A stretch of 64,000 nucleotides of DNA from Phycomyces blakesleeanus NRRL 1555(-) (taxonomy: Eukaryota > Mucoromycota > Mucoromycetes > Mucorales > Phycomycetaceae): the NCBI RefSeq assembly GCF_001638985.1, contig NW_017265161.1:316576-380575 (forward strand). The letters run 5' to 3'. The notes under the pieces were generated by a model, which was given only the letters and a program-made list of their open reading frames with translations, was not told the origin of the DNA and did no database searches. Positions 22,799 to 38,815 of the stretch are shown here, one piece after another. Position 1 is the first letter of the stretch. The number at the start of each line of letters is the position of its first letter. The translations under genes were made by a program, and so were the position numbers.

Positions 22799-25700
22799 TA
22801 GTAAGTGAAAGAGAAGGGTGAATAAGAAATATAAACGTTAAACCTCACGAGGTCGTGCCTGACAATACTCTTTATACACTTTTTTTTTTGCTTTCTAAAA
22901 TTTAAAGTTTCTTTTTTTTCTTCTTTTATCTCACTGATACCCGCCGTCACATGAATCGTGGGGTCTAAGAGGATTTACGAGGTAGTTGGGAGTGGAAAGG
23001 AGAAAATAACAAACAGGGGAAAGTCTATGCAAATGGCACAGGTTGGTTTATCCGCTACCATGCTAGCTGATAAAGGCTTATTATTAATACATACATACCT
23101 GTAATGATTTCCAAAGTGAAGTTGACAATGATGGCTATAATCGCAGCTTGCAAATGATGGGGAATAAGATAACCCATTAAGGTGCGTACTTGTAGGAGTG
23201 AGCGCCCATTAGACGTGGAAAAGGTCGGAAAGAACCTGATAAGATATGTTTCCGAGGAAAACAGCTTGATATGCAGAGTAAACAGAAAGCACCCATGGCT
23301 TTCATTATCTGCCTAGCACAAGGCACAAGTGACGCCGAGGAAGATAGAGAGAAAGACAGAGGGGAGACGGATAAATGGTATATGTATGTGGTGGACAAAA
23401 GTACTATATTGGAACACAATTTCCAAAAGATTTTATTTCCCACAATAAGATCCGGGTGTTGTAGGAAATCCAAAGTTTTCAGAATACGTTTTTTTTAACT
23501 ATATTTCTATTACACAGATGGGTTTACGGATTGAAGTCAGTGCTTTTGATCCCAAAGTTCAAGATAAAGGTCTCTTGGGCTCGAATCTTTGACTAATATA
23601 TATATATATATATTGGTTAAAAGACTAGCTTATGCTGTAGTTTATTTGTCTGTCTTGGAGTAATCATTTATACAGTCCTTCTCTTATGTTAGTCTATAGC
23701 TATAGCATGGCTTGAAGTGTTCTTCCAAAAACTTCAATATATTTTATAATCGTACAATCTTTGTGTAATACAAGGGGTATAATGTATTCGGGTCAACTAT
23801 GTCCCTGTATTATCACTGGAGCTACTTGGATATGAAATATTGGTTAAAGTAGGTTTTGGATGGTATACTTTGTCTAATCCTTTCTTTGCGCACAGACGCA
23901 CTAATTTATATATACAAATCTGATAAATAAATTAAACAGTGTAAATCGAAACTCATCGCTCTAGAACGTCTTTTCTTCTTCTTCTTATGCCCATTATCTC
24001 ATAAACTTAGCTGTGACTGTGTTCAAATCCTCCTATTTATAAAGGCTTGGGCAATGTAATGTGTCAGTCTTTGTTTAGAATGTATTAATCTTTAACACTG
24101 TAGTGCAGATCTGCTCCTTCACAAATCTTGTAATATATATATCAAAGACCACCTAAAACTTTATTTTGCAAAAAAAAAATACAAAAATAACATGACTCTC
24201 TAAGAGTGAAAAGGCTTTATTTTCATTTTTTTCTAATAGAAATTACATTGGTTTTTCATTGCTATTTTATGAGTCTGTGAATTTTAATTAAGCTGTCTTT
24301 GTTTTAACAGTTTGCTGCTTTAATTTTGTCTTATGATATGCTTCCTCTTTGCTGCTTGATTTTGAAGGAGACGTATTTTTTTTATCAAATTACAACAAAG
24401 CAATATTATGATGGATAAATCAAGTACGACTGTGTTTTTTTACGGCGCATATAAGATAATTTATAAAGCACTACCTATACATAGATAGTTCTTACATATT
24501 ATGTCTGTGCCCCCCAAAGGATTTCTTATGGATTTAAAGATTTGTTTGAATCTGTTCAAAACAAGTTGTATTTATATTCTATAGCCCTCTAATATCTGCG
24601 TTCTATCTGCAAACAAATAGTTGTTTCAATCTAGCCTATTCTGTCAAAACACACAAGGTTTCAATTACACCATAAAAAGAAGCAACTGGAACTTGTCACC
24701 ATCCAGACTTTGTGATGTAGGAAGAAATTCGTATCTTATTATCTAAATACCTCAATCTCAAATAAGCAAATGGCGGCTTTTGATCAGCCCAAATATTGAT
24801 TTATTTTATTTTTGGGGAGGTTAGTGGATGATCCTTATTTCTTTATAGAAGCGTGTGAAAGAAGTAATTAAGAAGATATCAGCAAGCAACCATTTGTACA
24901 CTCTTCACTAGCTTACCAGAGAGTGACTGGGAGTTTAACACCCCTGATAAAGCGTTCTCAACAAGTTTGAGCTACTGGAAAGGGTAGCAGCAGTAACATT
25001 ATCTGCAGCAGGATAGTACCCCTTCAGTCTGAGTTTCTTGATGGGTTTCGTGTAATACATGCAGATGTGAACAACGATAAAAAAAAACAGAAAATAGAGA
25101 GAGATTTTCAAGTAAAGAAAAGCCACAGAAGATGGTATCTTTGGATTTGTACTTTTGTTACAAAATCAGTAGTAGGTTAAAGTGGCACAAACCAAAAAAA
25201 AAAAAACTTTGCTTATTTTAGGACTCTAGCACGTCCCACTGTTTTATTATTGATCTTGCTGATCGGGGGATGTAAGGAGACTGTTGCAAGTAAACTAATT
25301 ATAATACATAAGCAGCAAATTGTTTATAGCTCTGTTCTGACCAGCTATCAGACTATCTGGAATCAATTTGCTAATTGGTATGCTCAATATTTGATCATTT
25401 TAGCACAACAGTCCTTTGAAAGTACCTAATCGCAAATAAAAATATATGGTTGACCAATGGTTTATAAACATTATCTATATATATTGCTATTCTCATCAAT
25501 GTTAGAAATGATGTAGCAAAATTTCACAAAATTATCTTTGAGAAGCTCTATATATACTTTGTATGATTAATGAAAACCTTGATATGACGAATAAAATGGT
25601 GCTTATCCTATTCGTTTAAAAAGTCTGTTTGTCTCTTTGGTGTTTAGTTTGATTGTTTACAGGTGGATACCATCAGCGCCCAAATTACACAAATATAAAA

Positions 25701-28323
25701 TTACTGGGAGATCATTGGTAAGCCTTCTATCCAAAAGCACTGAGGGCGGAATTTTCTTTTCCAGTCAAGAAGAAACGTCTTACTTTCATGTCCTGTGCCA
25801 CCAAATTTTCTTGACTAGATGTACTATCAAAAGGAGGGGGGGTGAGAGGACAGGAGGGTAAACAGTCCCTGTAAGCTTAAGCTTAAATTGTCATTTGTAA
25901 ATAAAAGTAACAACAAATCTTTCTATCTAGACCGGCATAGAATAAGTTCTATGTTGCACGGCCTAAGTGGTGTATATGTGTATATGTATGTAAACAGAAA
26001 TATTTTGTATTTCTGATAAGATTTTACACTCTCTGTGCTAGTTGCCTATATATATGACTTGATTTTGTTTCTTACTGTCATTGTTATTGTTTTCTAGGGG
26101 ATAACCTGCATTTGTTGACAAAAACCAAAACCAAAATCAATTAAGATTGATGTTTGTATTTTGCTCTGATTTCTAACAAAACAATAATCTCGGAGTGTCT
26201 CCTTTGATACATACTAACAGCCACAGATATGCACATACATATACACATACACATATACATGTACGCACGCACGCACGCACGCACGCACGAGCGTACACAC
26301 GCACGAGCGCGCACTCAAGTAAATACTTCCTGGCTTTTAATCAGAAAAACATTAAACTGACAAATGTATCAAGTACTCGAGTACAATTCTTCAAATGCCA
26401 GGCTACCGCAAATAAATTAAAGAAATATATTATGCTTCAAGTACTACTGTCATGATGTACCGTAAATAGTGGAAGAAAGAATAAGAGCAAAATCTTTTTT
26501 TTTAGTTCATAATGTAATATTTACGATTGGATAATTATAAGAATCAGAGACAATAACTGAAGAGTATTATTGACGTACCAGATATTATAAGAAATATTTT
26601 AATAGACAGAGCTATAGGTAGCAGAGTAGCAGTCTTTATTCAAGAGAGTACAAGTCTATTTGTATGTGTGGTATTTCTGCCACAATTCAGTAAAAATACA
26701 AAACCGACAACTAAGAGCAGTCAGATTATTATCTATTTTGCTAATAAATTTAGCAAAGTTTTAGCCTGTGATTTTATCCGCGTTGGACAAGTAAACAGTT
26801 TGGTTTGGTTTGACAGGTGATTACAGAGTCTGCCTATTGCACAGTACGGATTTAGATATATATCACTAAATTTTTCTGTATTTAATTTGCAATTTTGATA
26901 AAAAAAAGTGATCCTTTTTAATTACACTTTTTTTTTATTGGTAAAATAGTACGTATTGAGCACAGATTCTTATGATAAAAGAGTTTATAGTATCAATTGA
27001 AAGACAATATAAAAGAGGAAGGGTTGCCACCCCTTAAATAAGACTTATGGAAATGAGTACATTAATTAATATGAGTACAGCAAACCAAAACCAAGAAAGA
27101 AAGAACATCTAGATCTGTGTGTGTGTGTGTGTGTGTATGCATTAGTTTTGTTGCAAGTCCCCCCCCCCCCCAACCTGGACCAATAAAAATAAAATAAAAA
27201 AGATTGAGGGGTGCAGCTTAATTTGTAGAGTTTTGTAATAGAGTTTATGTAAAGAGCAAACAAAAAAAGTTGGGGGTACGGAAAAGAGGATAAAGGTAAG
27301 GTGTGTTGACGAGTATGAGCTTTGTAAAGGGTCAGAACACAGGGCAAAAACCAAAAAAGAATTCTTTATGGGTCATTATAATTATATTGAGCACAAGCCC
27401 TTTAACTGGTAAAGAAGTCTATTTCGCTTTCTCTATCTTTCTAATTTAACCCTTCTTTTTACCCTGATAATTGTGCTGTATTAATAGATTTGTGTATATA
27501 TGAACACAGAAGAAAAATTAAGCAAATGTATTAAAATAAGAAAAGAAAGAAGTGCTATGTGAATAAGTATCCTTTTTTTTCTTTATATGTTTTACGAAGA
27601 ATGCACTCCACTTTTAATAGAGTTTTGTCTGTTCTGATATACAATTTTCTTTTATGCTTTACAACACCTGTGAGCGATTAACAAGACAACACTACTGAGG
27701 TTTTCAACACCGAGCCAGAGTTCTTTTCCCCACCCCTTCCTTTTCTTTAAACTAATAAAAGCATTATTCAATATGTAGGTTTGGTTTATTCTCCCTTTGT
27801 ATAAACATAAAGCTCCCAAATAACTCTACATATAAACCGGTTAGAACTTTACTAACTCTACGGGAAAGAAAAATAAAAAGAAGAACAAGACAGAGAGAAA
27901 ATATCACATTAGTCCTTCTTTCCTCCTCTGATATCCTCCTATCTGTCATGACCAATATTATATTGTTGCTATGCAACAAATGTATTTGGTATCTGTGATT
28001 TATTTTGGTTATCTCTTGAAAAGACAAGAAAGATGTTTACCCAAAATCTCCAAAACCCTCTTCCCCATAATCGCCGCTATTAAACGTCAGATGTAATTTG
28101 GAATGAAAAAAAAATTAGGGTCAAGGTACAAGGATTTTCAAGAAAAAGAAGAGGTTCTTGATATTCTCTATGACCATTATGATTCGAACGCTCTTAATAA
28201 GAACAATAAAATTAAAGCAGGTGTTTTCTCCGTTTTGTGAGAGCTATGAAAAAAAAAAAAGCTTGGCCTTTTAAGAATTGATATGACAAATTTCTTCTTC
28301 GGATTTAATCGTGAATTTAAGTT

Positions 28324-28463
28324 GAGATCGCCACCCCTTTTTAATTATATGATCGATAGACAATGTCATGAATGATAATAAAAAATAAAATGCGTAATGT
28401 TATCTTAATATTGTCCCTTGTTTTCTAAGAAACAAAATTAATAAGAATTGGGGGTGGTCATCT
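28324..28463. repeat. Imperfect inverted repeat, possible small MITE
   Basis: The left end GAGATCGCCACCCC (28324) pairs with the right end GGGGGTGGTCATC (to 28463) in inverted orientation, with AT-rich continuations of partial similarity (TTAATTA/TTAATAAG). The ~140-bp length would suit a miniature element, but no clean target duplication is seen. Confidence 0.35.
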
Positions 28464-29332
28464 TCATTCCTATTTTGAGATAGACCCTTTTTCTTCTTCT
28501 TTGTAATCTCTTTTTTGTCTATCATATTCCTTTAACCTTCAAGCAGTACAACTAGGAATATAATATCTGACATGTTCCTTACGGCTATTAACGCTCTTGT
28601 TAAGCCAAATCTCCCTTATCTCAACAATACATAATAGACACTTTATATAATCCTCATCTCTTCACCTCCCACCACCCCATCCCTGTACTATTTTATATAT
28701 GTATTAACAAGTGAGATATCCAATCTTAATTTGTTGCACCCCCAAAAAAATGTTTATTTGATCAAACTGTAGCATTGAAAAATATTACATAATGCATAAA
28801 AGACAGTACATATATAGAATTTATTTTTATGACAAGGAGAAGCATAAATATACTTCTTTATTTTATTTTTCTGGGTGCGTTGTCAGGGTAAGGGGGTGAA
28901 CAATAGTAATTATCCTTTTTTTCTTCTTCTTCTTCTCTTAGCCTATTAATATCGAATTCAAGGGTGCATATTCTTAAACTTATACCATTATAAGCATAAC
29001 CCTTATATGTAATATAATGTAATTTAACAGAGGGGTGGGAGTGCTTTCCATATTAAGCTGATTGCATAGTGCTTCCAACAACCGATTTTGTGACCAATCA
29101 AAAATCATTTTCATATTTATTCGGAAATAAAAGTCGTATCCTTAGAAACCAAATAGTTTTCTTGGAAGAATATTTTGTTTCCTGGCAACAACGTTGACAG
29201 TTGTAACAGAGTATCCTGATTAAAAATCCATAAAGCGACTTTCCTAAAATTCATTAACGAAAACCGCTTTGCTACGGTGATTAAAGAATGGCACAAACTG
29301 GGTTTTGTAAATGGGAAATTACAGATATGAAC

Positions 29333-29619
29333 TTCTTACAGGATTATATCTATCTTTCCACTCTCTCTCCTGAGCTTAATCCAATAGAATAGTTCTGGAC
29401 AATGGCAAAGAGTAAGGTTAAGCCTTGTATATATATTTTTTCCAAAAAAAGTCATTATCAAAAACCAACAGTCCAGCTAAAAGAACAAGGTACGAAATCA
29501 GCATATTGGGAGAACATAAAAATTTCTTCTTATATTTATCCAAGACAAAATCGTCAATAAATATACTGTCGATGATGTTATATAAGACCCTCTTGTTGAA
29601 TATTTTACTTTTTATTTAA
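29333..29619 (+). pseudogene. Tc1/mariner-type transposase C-terminus, broken
   Basis: The frame from 29333 contains YLSTLSPELNPIE, then a stop codon, then FWTMAKSKVK. This is the DDE-superfamily motif around the third catalytic residue (Ser-Pro-Glu-Leu-Asn-Pro-Ile-Glu-x-Phe-Trp) of Tc1/mariner transposases. An in-frame TAG sits directly after the catalytic Glu, and upstream sequence is too eroded to read. A segment just downstream (29586-29650) is similar to 46921-46985, so at least two relatives exist in the window. Confidence 0.75.
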
Positions 29620-29916
29620 CCTTCTTACGCGTAGAATGACTTTTTCTTTCTTTCCTCTGCTTGTATTCCCAGATTAGAGCACAAACTGGTGAGTGATCCT
29701 TACCTAACATTCTTTGCAAAGTACAAAAGAAAAATATTTATGAATATTTTGTATCCTGGCTTTGTATTAATTATTATAATAAGAATGGAGCCTTAGCGAC
29801 CAGATAGAGTTATTTGGTGCCGGCAAAAAGGACACGATTTACGGTCCAGTAGAATAAAAATGTCGGGCCCCTAAAATCAGTGTCTCCACAATGACCATCC
29901 GGACTAGCCAAGGTTA

Positions 29917-30429
29917 CAGTGGTCCCTCGATAATTTCAATCCCCCCTTTAATTTCACTTTCACAATAATTTCTTGGCCTTGAATCCTTAGAGCATCCACA
30001 GCGGTTTATCTAATTCTGAAATCGCATCTTTTTTTTTTATTGCTCGAATGTTTTACTGAAGCGCCAAATTTATATATCTGTTAAATAATTGTCTTTAAAA
30101 AAATGGCTAAAGCAGTTATTTAGATAAACCAATGTGGATGAAAAAAAATCTAAATTTTCTATTTAAATTTACATATTGGCGAGTTTACACAAACCGCTGT
30201 GGGATGCTCTTAACGGGGAATGATTTCAAGTCAATCAGGCTATGATAATACTTGGCTGCCAATTTTTTTTCTTATATTGTATATAGGAGTGCTTCTAACA
30301 AAGCGTGTTTTGACACCCTCTATCTTTATCAGAAAATCTATAATCCCCACTCGTTATTTTTTTATTCTTTTTTTTAATTTCAAGGCACTCAGTCCCCCTT
30401 TTGGTTTTGAAATTATCGAGAGATGACTT
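29917..30429. mobile_element. Pogo/Tc1-like MITE, diverged, carrying a nested MITE
   Basis: The left end reads TA|CAGTGGTCCCTCGATAAT (element from 29917). The right end at ~30429 has the inverted version GAAATTATCGAG, then AGATGACTT|TA, with about four mismatches in the last 14 bp. CAGTGGTCCC ends with a TA target duplication are typical of pogo/Tc1-mariner elements. After removing the nested 220-bp insertion the element is ~290 bp with no transposase, i.e. non-autonomous. Confidence 0.65.
29990..30209. mobile_element. PIF/Harbinger-type (Tourist-like) MITE, 220 bp
   Basis: The left terminus GAGCATCCACAGCGGTTT and right terminus AAACCGCTGTGGGATGCTC form inverted repeats differing by one base insertion. 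Both are flanked by the trinucleotide TTA (29987-29989 and 30210-30212). A TTA/TAA duplication and GAGCATC-type ends are the hallmarks of PIF/Harbinger MITEs. An internal near-copy of the terminal repeat (TTAGATAAACCAATGTGGAT) occurs at about 30121-30140 in inverted orientation. It inserted into the pogo-like MITE around it, so it is the younger element. Confidence 0.82.
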
Positions 30430-30579
30430 TATATACATAGTAATAATAATTTATCGATGAATAGATAGATAGATATATGCCAATAACTTAGAGATCGTCA
30501 AGGAACTCCTTTACACTATTAAATATTTCCAGTTCGTTAATCGATTTCGACAAGATATGTTTTATGCATAATTATAATA

Positions 30580-34182
<3,603 letters not shown>

Positions 34183-34732
34183 TTGTGGTTATTAGGTTGA
34201 GAATGAGTCTTTTTTTTCTTTTTGGACTTGAAAATAAAATAATGAAATAAAAATGGAGATAATTAAAGCTATTTGGCGCACCTTTAAATAAGCTTTCAAT
34301 GAAAAGAACTTATCTACCTTTTCTTTTAACCTTTTTTTTATATATTTTTTTATTTTATTTTATTTTATTTTATTAGATATTTGAATAGTTAGATAGATAG
34401 ATAGATAGATATGCGAGTCACAACATCTGCATCTTGTTAAAATTGCATAAGTTATTTTTTTGTTTGTTTTTTACAGATCAATAATAAAAAATTATTGAAT
34501 ATAAAATAACCAGGCACTCAGTACAGTTTTTGATTAGATTTACTAATTTTAGACATGACAAGAAATTTCTTGTATTTTATGTTGTTTAAAGGGGATATAA
34601 CCATATATACATATATAGCTTTAAATTGCACCAATAGTAATAACGAATGATAACAATATGTTATTCTATGCCTTTCTATGCTATATGAATAATTTAGATA
34701 ATTTTCAGATATCAAGCCTTCTTTATTTTATT

Positions 34733-34767
<35 letters not shown>

Positions 34768-35855
34768 TTATCAAAAAACAAACAAATTGTATATAAATTA
34801 TTGTCATTTATTTGTCTAACTTTGTGTAACAAAATGCCTGATGAAAGAATCAAACACAGAGAGTCGAAACAGTGACAGCTGTCATGGTTGAAATGTAAAT
34901 CTAAAATTTGATATTTAATATTTGATCTGGTTGCCTTTCTTCATATTATTTCTGCTTTAAAAAACAGTCTAATAAGAATATTTTCCCTGCAGCTCAGAGT
35001 AACAAAAGACCTATTCTTGAAACAACCTTAGGAAGCTTTTAGAATCGTTTCTTTTTATGTCATGTAAGTTAATGCTTATGAATAAGAAACCGCAGAAAAT
35101 ATAACGATCACCAAACACTTTCTGCAGCTATAATTATAATCCCAGGTGTTGACGATTATTTATAATTTTCTAAAGATATTAATGACTATGGATAAAACAA
35201 AATACTAAAAAAAAAGGGGGAGGGATTCCTGACTGTGCTTAGGGATGAAAGTCTATTTGTTTATTATTATTATGATCGAAAAGGATAGATGCTTCTATTA
35301 AAGTATGCAGTCAAGGTCTCTCATATCCTTAATGATCACTTATTTTCATAATATTAGCCGAAACAATATTTTTCAATGACCAGCTATGCTATATACATAA
35401 GAAAATGATCTCAAATATGTAAAGAATTGTTTTTTATTTATTTATTATTTATATAACAAGGACAAGATCAAGGTTATGTACTGTCTCTTTAGGTATTGCT
35501 TTTATGTGTATGTGTGTATGTGTATGTAGTGTGTGCAGTAAGTAAGTGAGTAAGCGAATGAATGTAATAAATAAGAGACTGAATGAATGAAAGAGAAATA
35601 CAGAGGATGCAATACAGTCGATCTAAGGGAAATAAGCGGCTACGAACTAATTAAGAATTAATAGTTAATAAATATAATAAAATAGAATAAAAGAAGTGTA
35701 TATTCATTTGGTTATCTGGGTCAAACGTAACCTTTGAACAAGTATCCATATATCAGAAGAAATGAATAATAGATATACGAGCGACGGACAAAAGAGACAA
35801 GAAGAATAAAATAGGAGTAGTATATTTTCTTTTTCTTTTCGTTTCTTCGGCTAAA
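34183..35855. other. Intergenic region between ABZ1 and PHD-finger gene
   Basis: 1.7 kb, AT-rich, with TTTTA pentamers (34352-34374), (TAGA)n at 34390-34411 and (ATTT)n at 34724-34769. The ABZ1 5' side and the 3' end of the PHD gene both lie here. No coding frame with support. Confidence 0.55.
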
Positions 35856-38628
35856 TTATACGAAGCCGGTATAAGTGCGCTGGAATTTGTCAATGAGGCC
35901 TCGCACCTTCCGCATAATATCGCATGAACTCTCAACACGAACGCTCCTGGAAATATCAAAACTTAACCTATCAAGATGAATTTGTGACATGTGTTCAACA
36001 GGAGTAGTTGTACTATTAGCAGTAGCAGTAGCAGTAGCAGTACTAGTCAGGTTATTGCTATTGGAAGGGCAGATATGGGTCGAGTACATGGCTGGATGAA
36101 TAAGACATGAACACTCGAGGAGATTATCTTTGGCATGGACATCCAAATAACAGTTATTATTACTAGCCTCTTCTTCTTCTGATGATAATAGTGATAGCGA
36201 TGCGTCATTTATAAACGGAATAGTTGACTCACTACTGAGAGTAGACGTAGATGAGGTGGAATGTCGCCGGGAATCATGGTATTCAATAGAGTCATTTTCT
36301 CTGCTCAGTAATCCCATCACATCTCTAGGAGACATCATGGGCCCAACAGACTGCCCAGAACCAACACTACTCGGATCGGAGCAAGTAGAAGACGCAGACA
36401 ACTCTGGTGGACTTGATGGAGATGTCGGACGCACCTGGTCAAAGGCCACAGAGTGCACAGAATTGAATGTGTTTGTGAGAACAGCCAATCCTAATGGTTC
36501 CTTGTCTTTGTGGGAAACATAATTTGAGGTTTGTTTTGCTGCCTTTGTTGATTTTGCTGATTGCTGCTTTGTGGCCTTTGTCTTTTTAGGTTTTGTACGA
36601 CATTCCTTGTTGGTATCTTGAGAAGCCACCGGTATTTTGGCTTCTTGTTCTTTTTTGGTAATGTAAGCAAGAATAGAGCTGACACGTTTATTCATGTCCA
36701 CAAACGTCATCTTTGGACTCGGTTTCTTAGACTTTGCAGGTGGCGATGTGGCTCTGATGGGTCTTCCGTTTGCATCCCAATAGGCAGCAACTTCTACAGC
36801 AATCTCGGTCTGGCTGAGTTTGCGGGCTTTACGTTGACGGCCTGTGGCGGTGGTCTGTTTTGTTGGTGGTTTTTCATCACATGCCGAGCCATTAGTGTCA
36901 TTGTTATTATTAGTTGATGTTGCACTTGATACCGAGGATCGTTTTCTTACTGCAGCAGCCGAATCTTGGGCATTTTTCCGTTTTCGAGAGGTTGGTGGAA
37001 GAGGATCCATCAGCTTTTCCTCTGGGCCACCTTCTTCTGCTCGTGCACTTTTACGTGACCGTGTTTGACGTTCGCTTTCATTGGAAGATGGTGCTGGTGG
37101 TGGACATGGTGCTGCTACTGTAGCAGTTGAAGCACTTGTAGCAGTAATTTTAGATGAAGATGTAGCAATAGTAGTAATATCAGCAGTAGAAGCACTAGCG
37201 CTATCAATAGCAGTAGCACTACTAGCAGTTGCAGATGCAGATGCAGATAAGGTTGTGGGAGAGGTGGCCGTTGGGATTGTGATAGGAATTTGTGCAAATA
37301 AGAGGGGCTGGACTGTACCCGTACCCATAGCTATAGTCATAGCCATAGGCATAGCTGTGTCTGTAGTTGCAGTAATACTATCTTGGATCATTTCAGACAT
37401 GCTTTGGCTGGTTGGTGATTCTGTCAAGGGGTGGTCAGAGAGTGTGGAGGCTCTTCTGGACGACTTTCGGCTAGTTGAGTTTGTGGATGCATTTGGTGTT
37501 GATATTATTGAGGTTGATGAAGTTGATGTGGCTGTGGAATTTGAATTTGAAATAAGGGTTGGCGTGGGAGGAGTGTTGACTCGTTTTTGCCGTTTGGGAC
37601 GGCTTTCTGCTGGAGATTCGGGTTTGGGAGTGTCGGGATCATTGGTACTACTTAGGCTATAAGATCGCTTTGACCTGTATAAATAAGCAGACATATATAT
37701 ATATATACATATACATAAGGAATAAGTTAAACGGTAATGATAAATGTTACTTATTACTTACCGCCCATGCGGTTTCGGGGCACTGTGCTGCGTTGGTTGG
37801 CATTGATCGCAGTAGTAATGATCCGGAAGATCATTTTCACCCATACCAATACAGTCACAATGCTGCCACACTTCACAGCTTTCACACTGGACCATAAGAC
37901 CGACATTGTCTAAAGATACAATAGGTTAGAGCAAAATTTAAAATGAGGGTAGAAAACAAGAAAGGTAATAAAGAAGTATATAGATGAATAAGAGTCTTTC
38001 ATTATTTTATGCTATATGAATGGGACAGTTATATATATATATATATATATATATGGTAGGTAGGTAGGTAGGTAGGTAGGTAGGTATGTGTATAAATTTT
38101 ATTTTATTTTATTTTATTTTATTTTATTTTATAGTATATTTTATTTTTGCAGATGCACCATTTGAATCGAGAAATAAAGAGAAAGAGAGAGAGAGAGAAA
38201 ATTCAAGGGCATGCTTTTGAAGCTTGATACACCGCCGCCACCAGGAGCAAGAAGAAACCCCCTCCTCCTCCCCTTTCCTCCTCTTTTCTTTTTTCTTTTC
38301 TTTTCTTTTTTGGCTTATTGTTCTTTAGATATATAGCATACTATCAAGTAGCACCTTAACTAATTAATTTACTAAATATATTTGCTTTTACTTACGTTGC
38401 TCTCCACACACACAGCGTGTCACAGAGCCACCGTCCGAGCTCTCCACATCGGATGAGACCGGCTTTGGTTTGGTTGTCTGCTTCCGGCTTCTACGTGCAG
38501 GGGAAGCTAGAAAAGAGGATGAGGGAACTGGCATGAGCGACTGACTGATTTCAACCCAAGAAACATGATATAATGGTAGACATTGTGGTGTGTGAAGCAA
38601 TGACTGACTGTAACAGATTGTCGTTTAT

Positions 38629-38659
<31 letters not shown>

Positions 38660-38815
38660 TTTGTGTGTGTGTGTTTATGTATTTAAAGGCAATAGAAATA
38701 GATATATGGACAAAGACCAAGAGAGAGAGAGGAATGTGTCTGATGGAGTTTTGCTGGACAGGTTCTTTCTTTACTCTGACACAAAGTGAAAGGCAGCATA
38801 GATCAACTTACTCAT
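35856..38815 (-). CDS. PHD-finger chromatin protein (Cti6-like), Ser/Thr-rich
   Basis: Likely nuclear reader of methylated histone H3; the closest known type is yeast Cti6 of the Rpd3L deacetylase complex (inference). Exons: optional start exon 38815-38812 (ATG A), then 38506-38396, 37909-37762, 37674-35856. The PHD finger spans two introns: [30 protein letters not shown] and YYCDQCQP give the C4-H-C3 ligands. The rest is low-complexity: Thr/Ser/Ala runs, basic clusters (RSKRSY, RPKRQKR, SRKRKN) and a Ser-rich acidic tail. Two starts are possible. The split ATG-A joined at 38506 gives Met-Thr-Ser-Pro-Ala-Arg-Arg. Reading straight from ATG at 38534 gives 701 aa starting MPVPSSS. I prefer the first because both splice sites are strong (GTAAGT; TTTTCTAG) and the phase fits. 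Confidence 0.8.

Larger units (their letters stand above)
22799..30579. other. 7.8-kb gene-poor region with transposon remains
   Basis: Apart from the elements listed separately (Tc1-like relic at 29333-29619, nested MITEs at 29917-30429), no gene is supported. It also holds a CGCA-type tetranucleotide tract at 26262-26288, a (GT)n tract at 27116-27135, a C run at 27160-27170, (TA)n tracts, and a weak inverted repeat around GATCGCCACCCC (28324-28463). The first ~300 bp next to 22798 should include the ADP/ATP carrier promoter. Confidence 0.55.

Noticed and set aside
23990..24070. tRNA gene suggested by a GTTCAAATCC-like T-loop
   Set aside because: Upstream sequence does not form acceptor, D or anticodon arms.
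26195..26455. ORF over the CGCA/ACAC microsatellite
   Set aside because: His/Ala/Arg/Thr repeats come directly from the tandem repeat.
37081..37662. 193-codon hydrophobic plus-strand frame
   Set aside because: Shadow of the Ser/Thr/Ala-rich tail of the PHD-finger protein; apparent membrane segments are artefacts.
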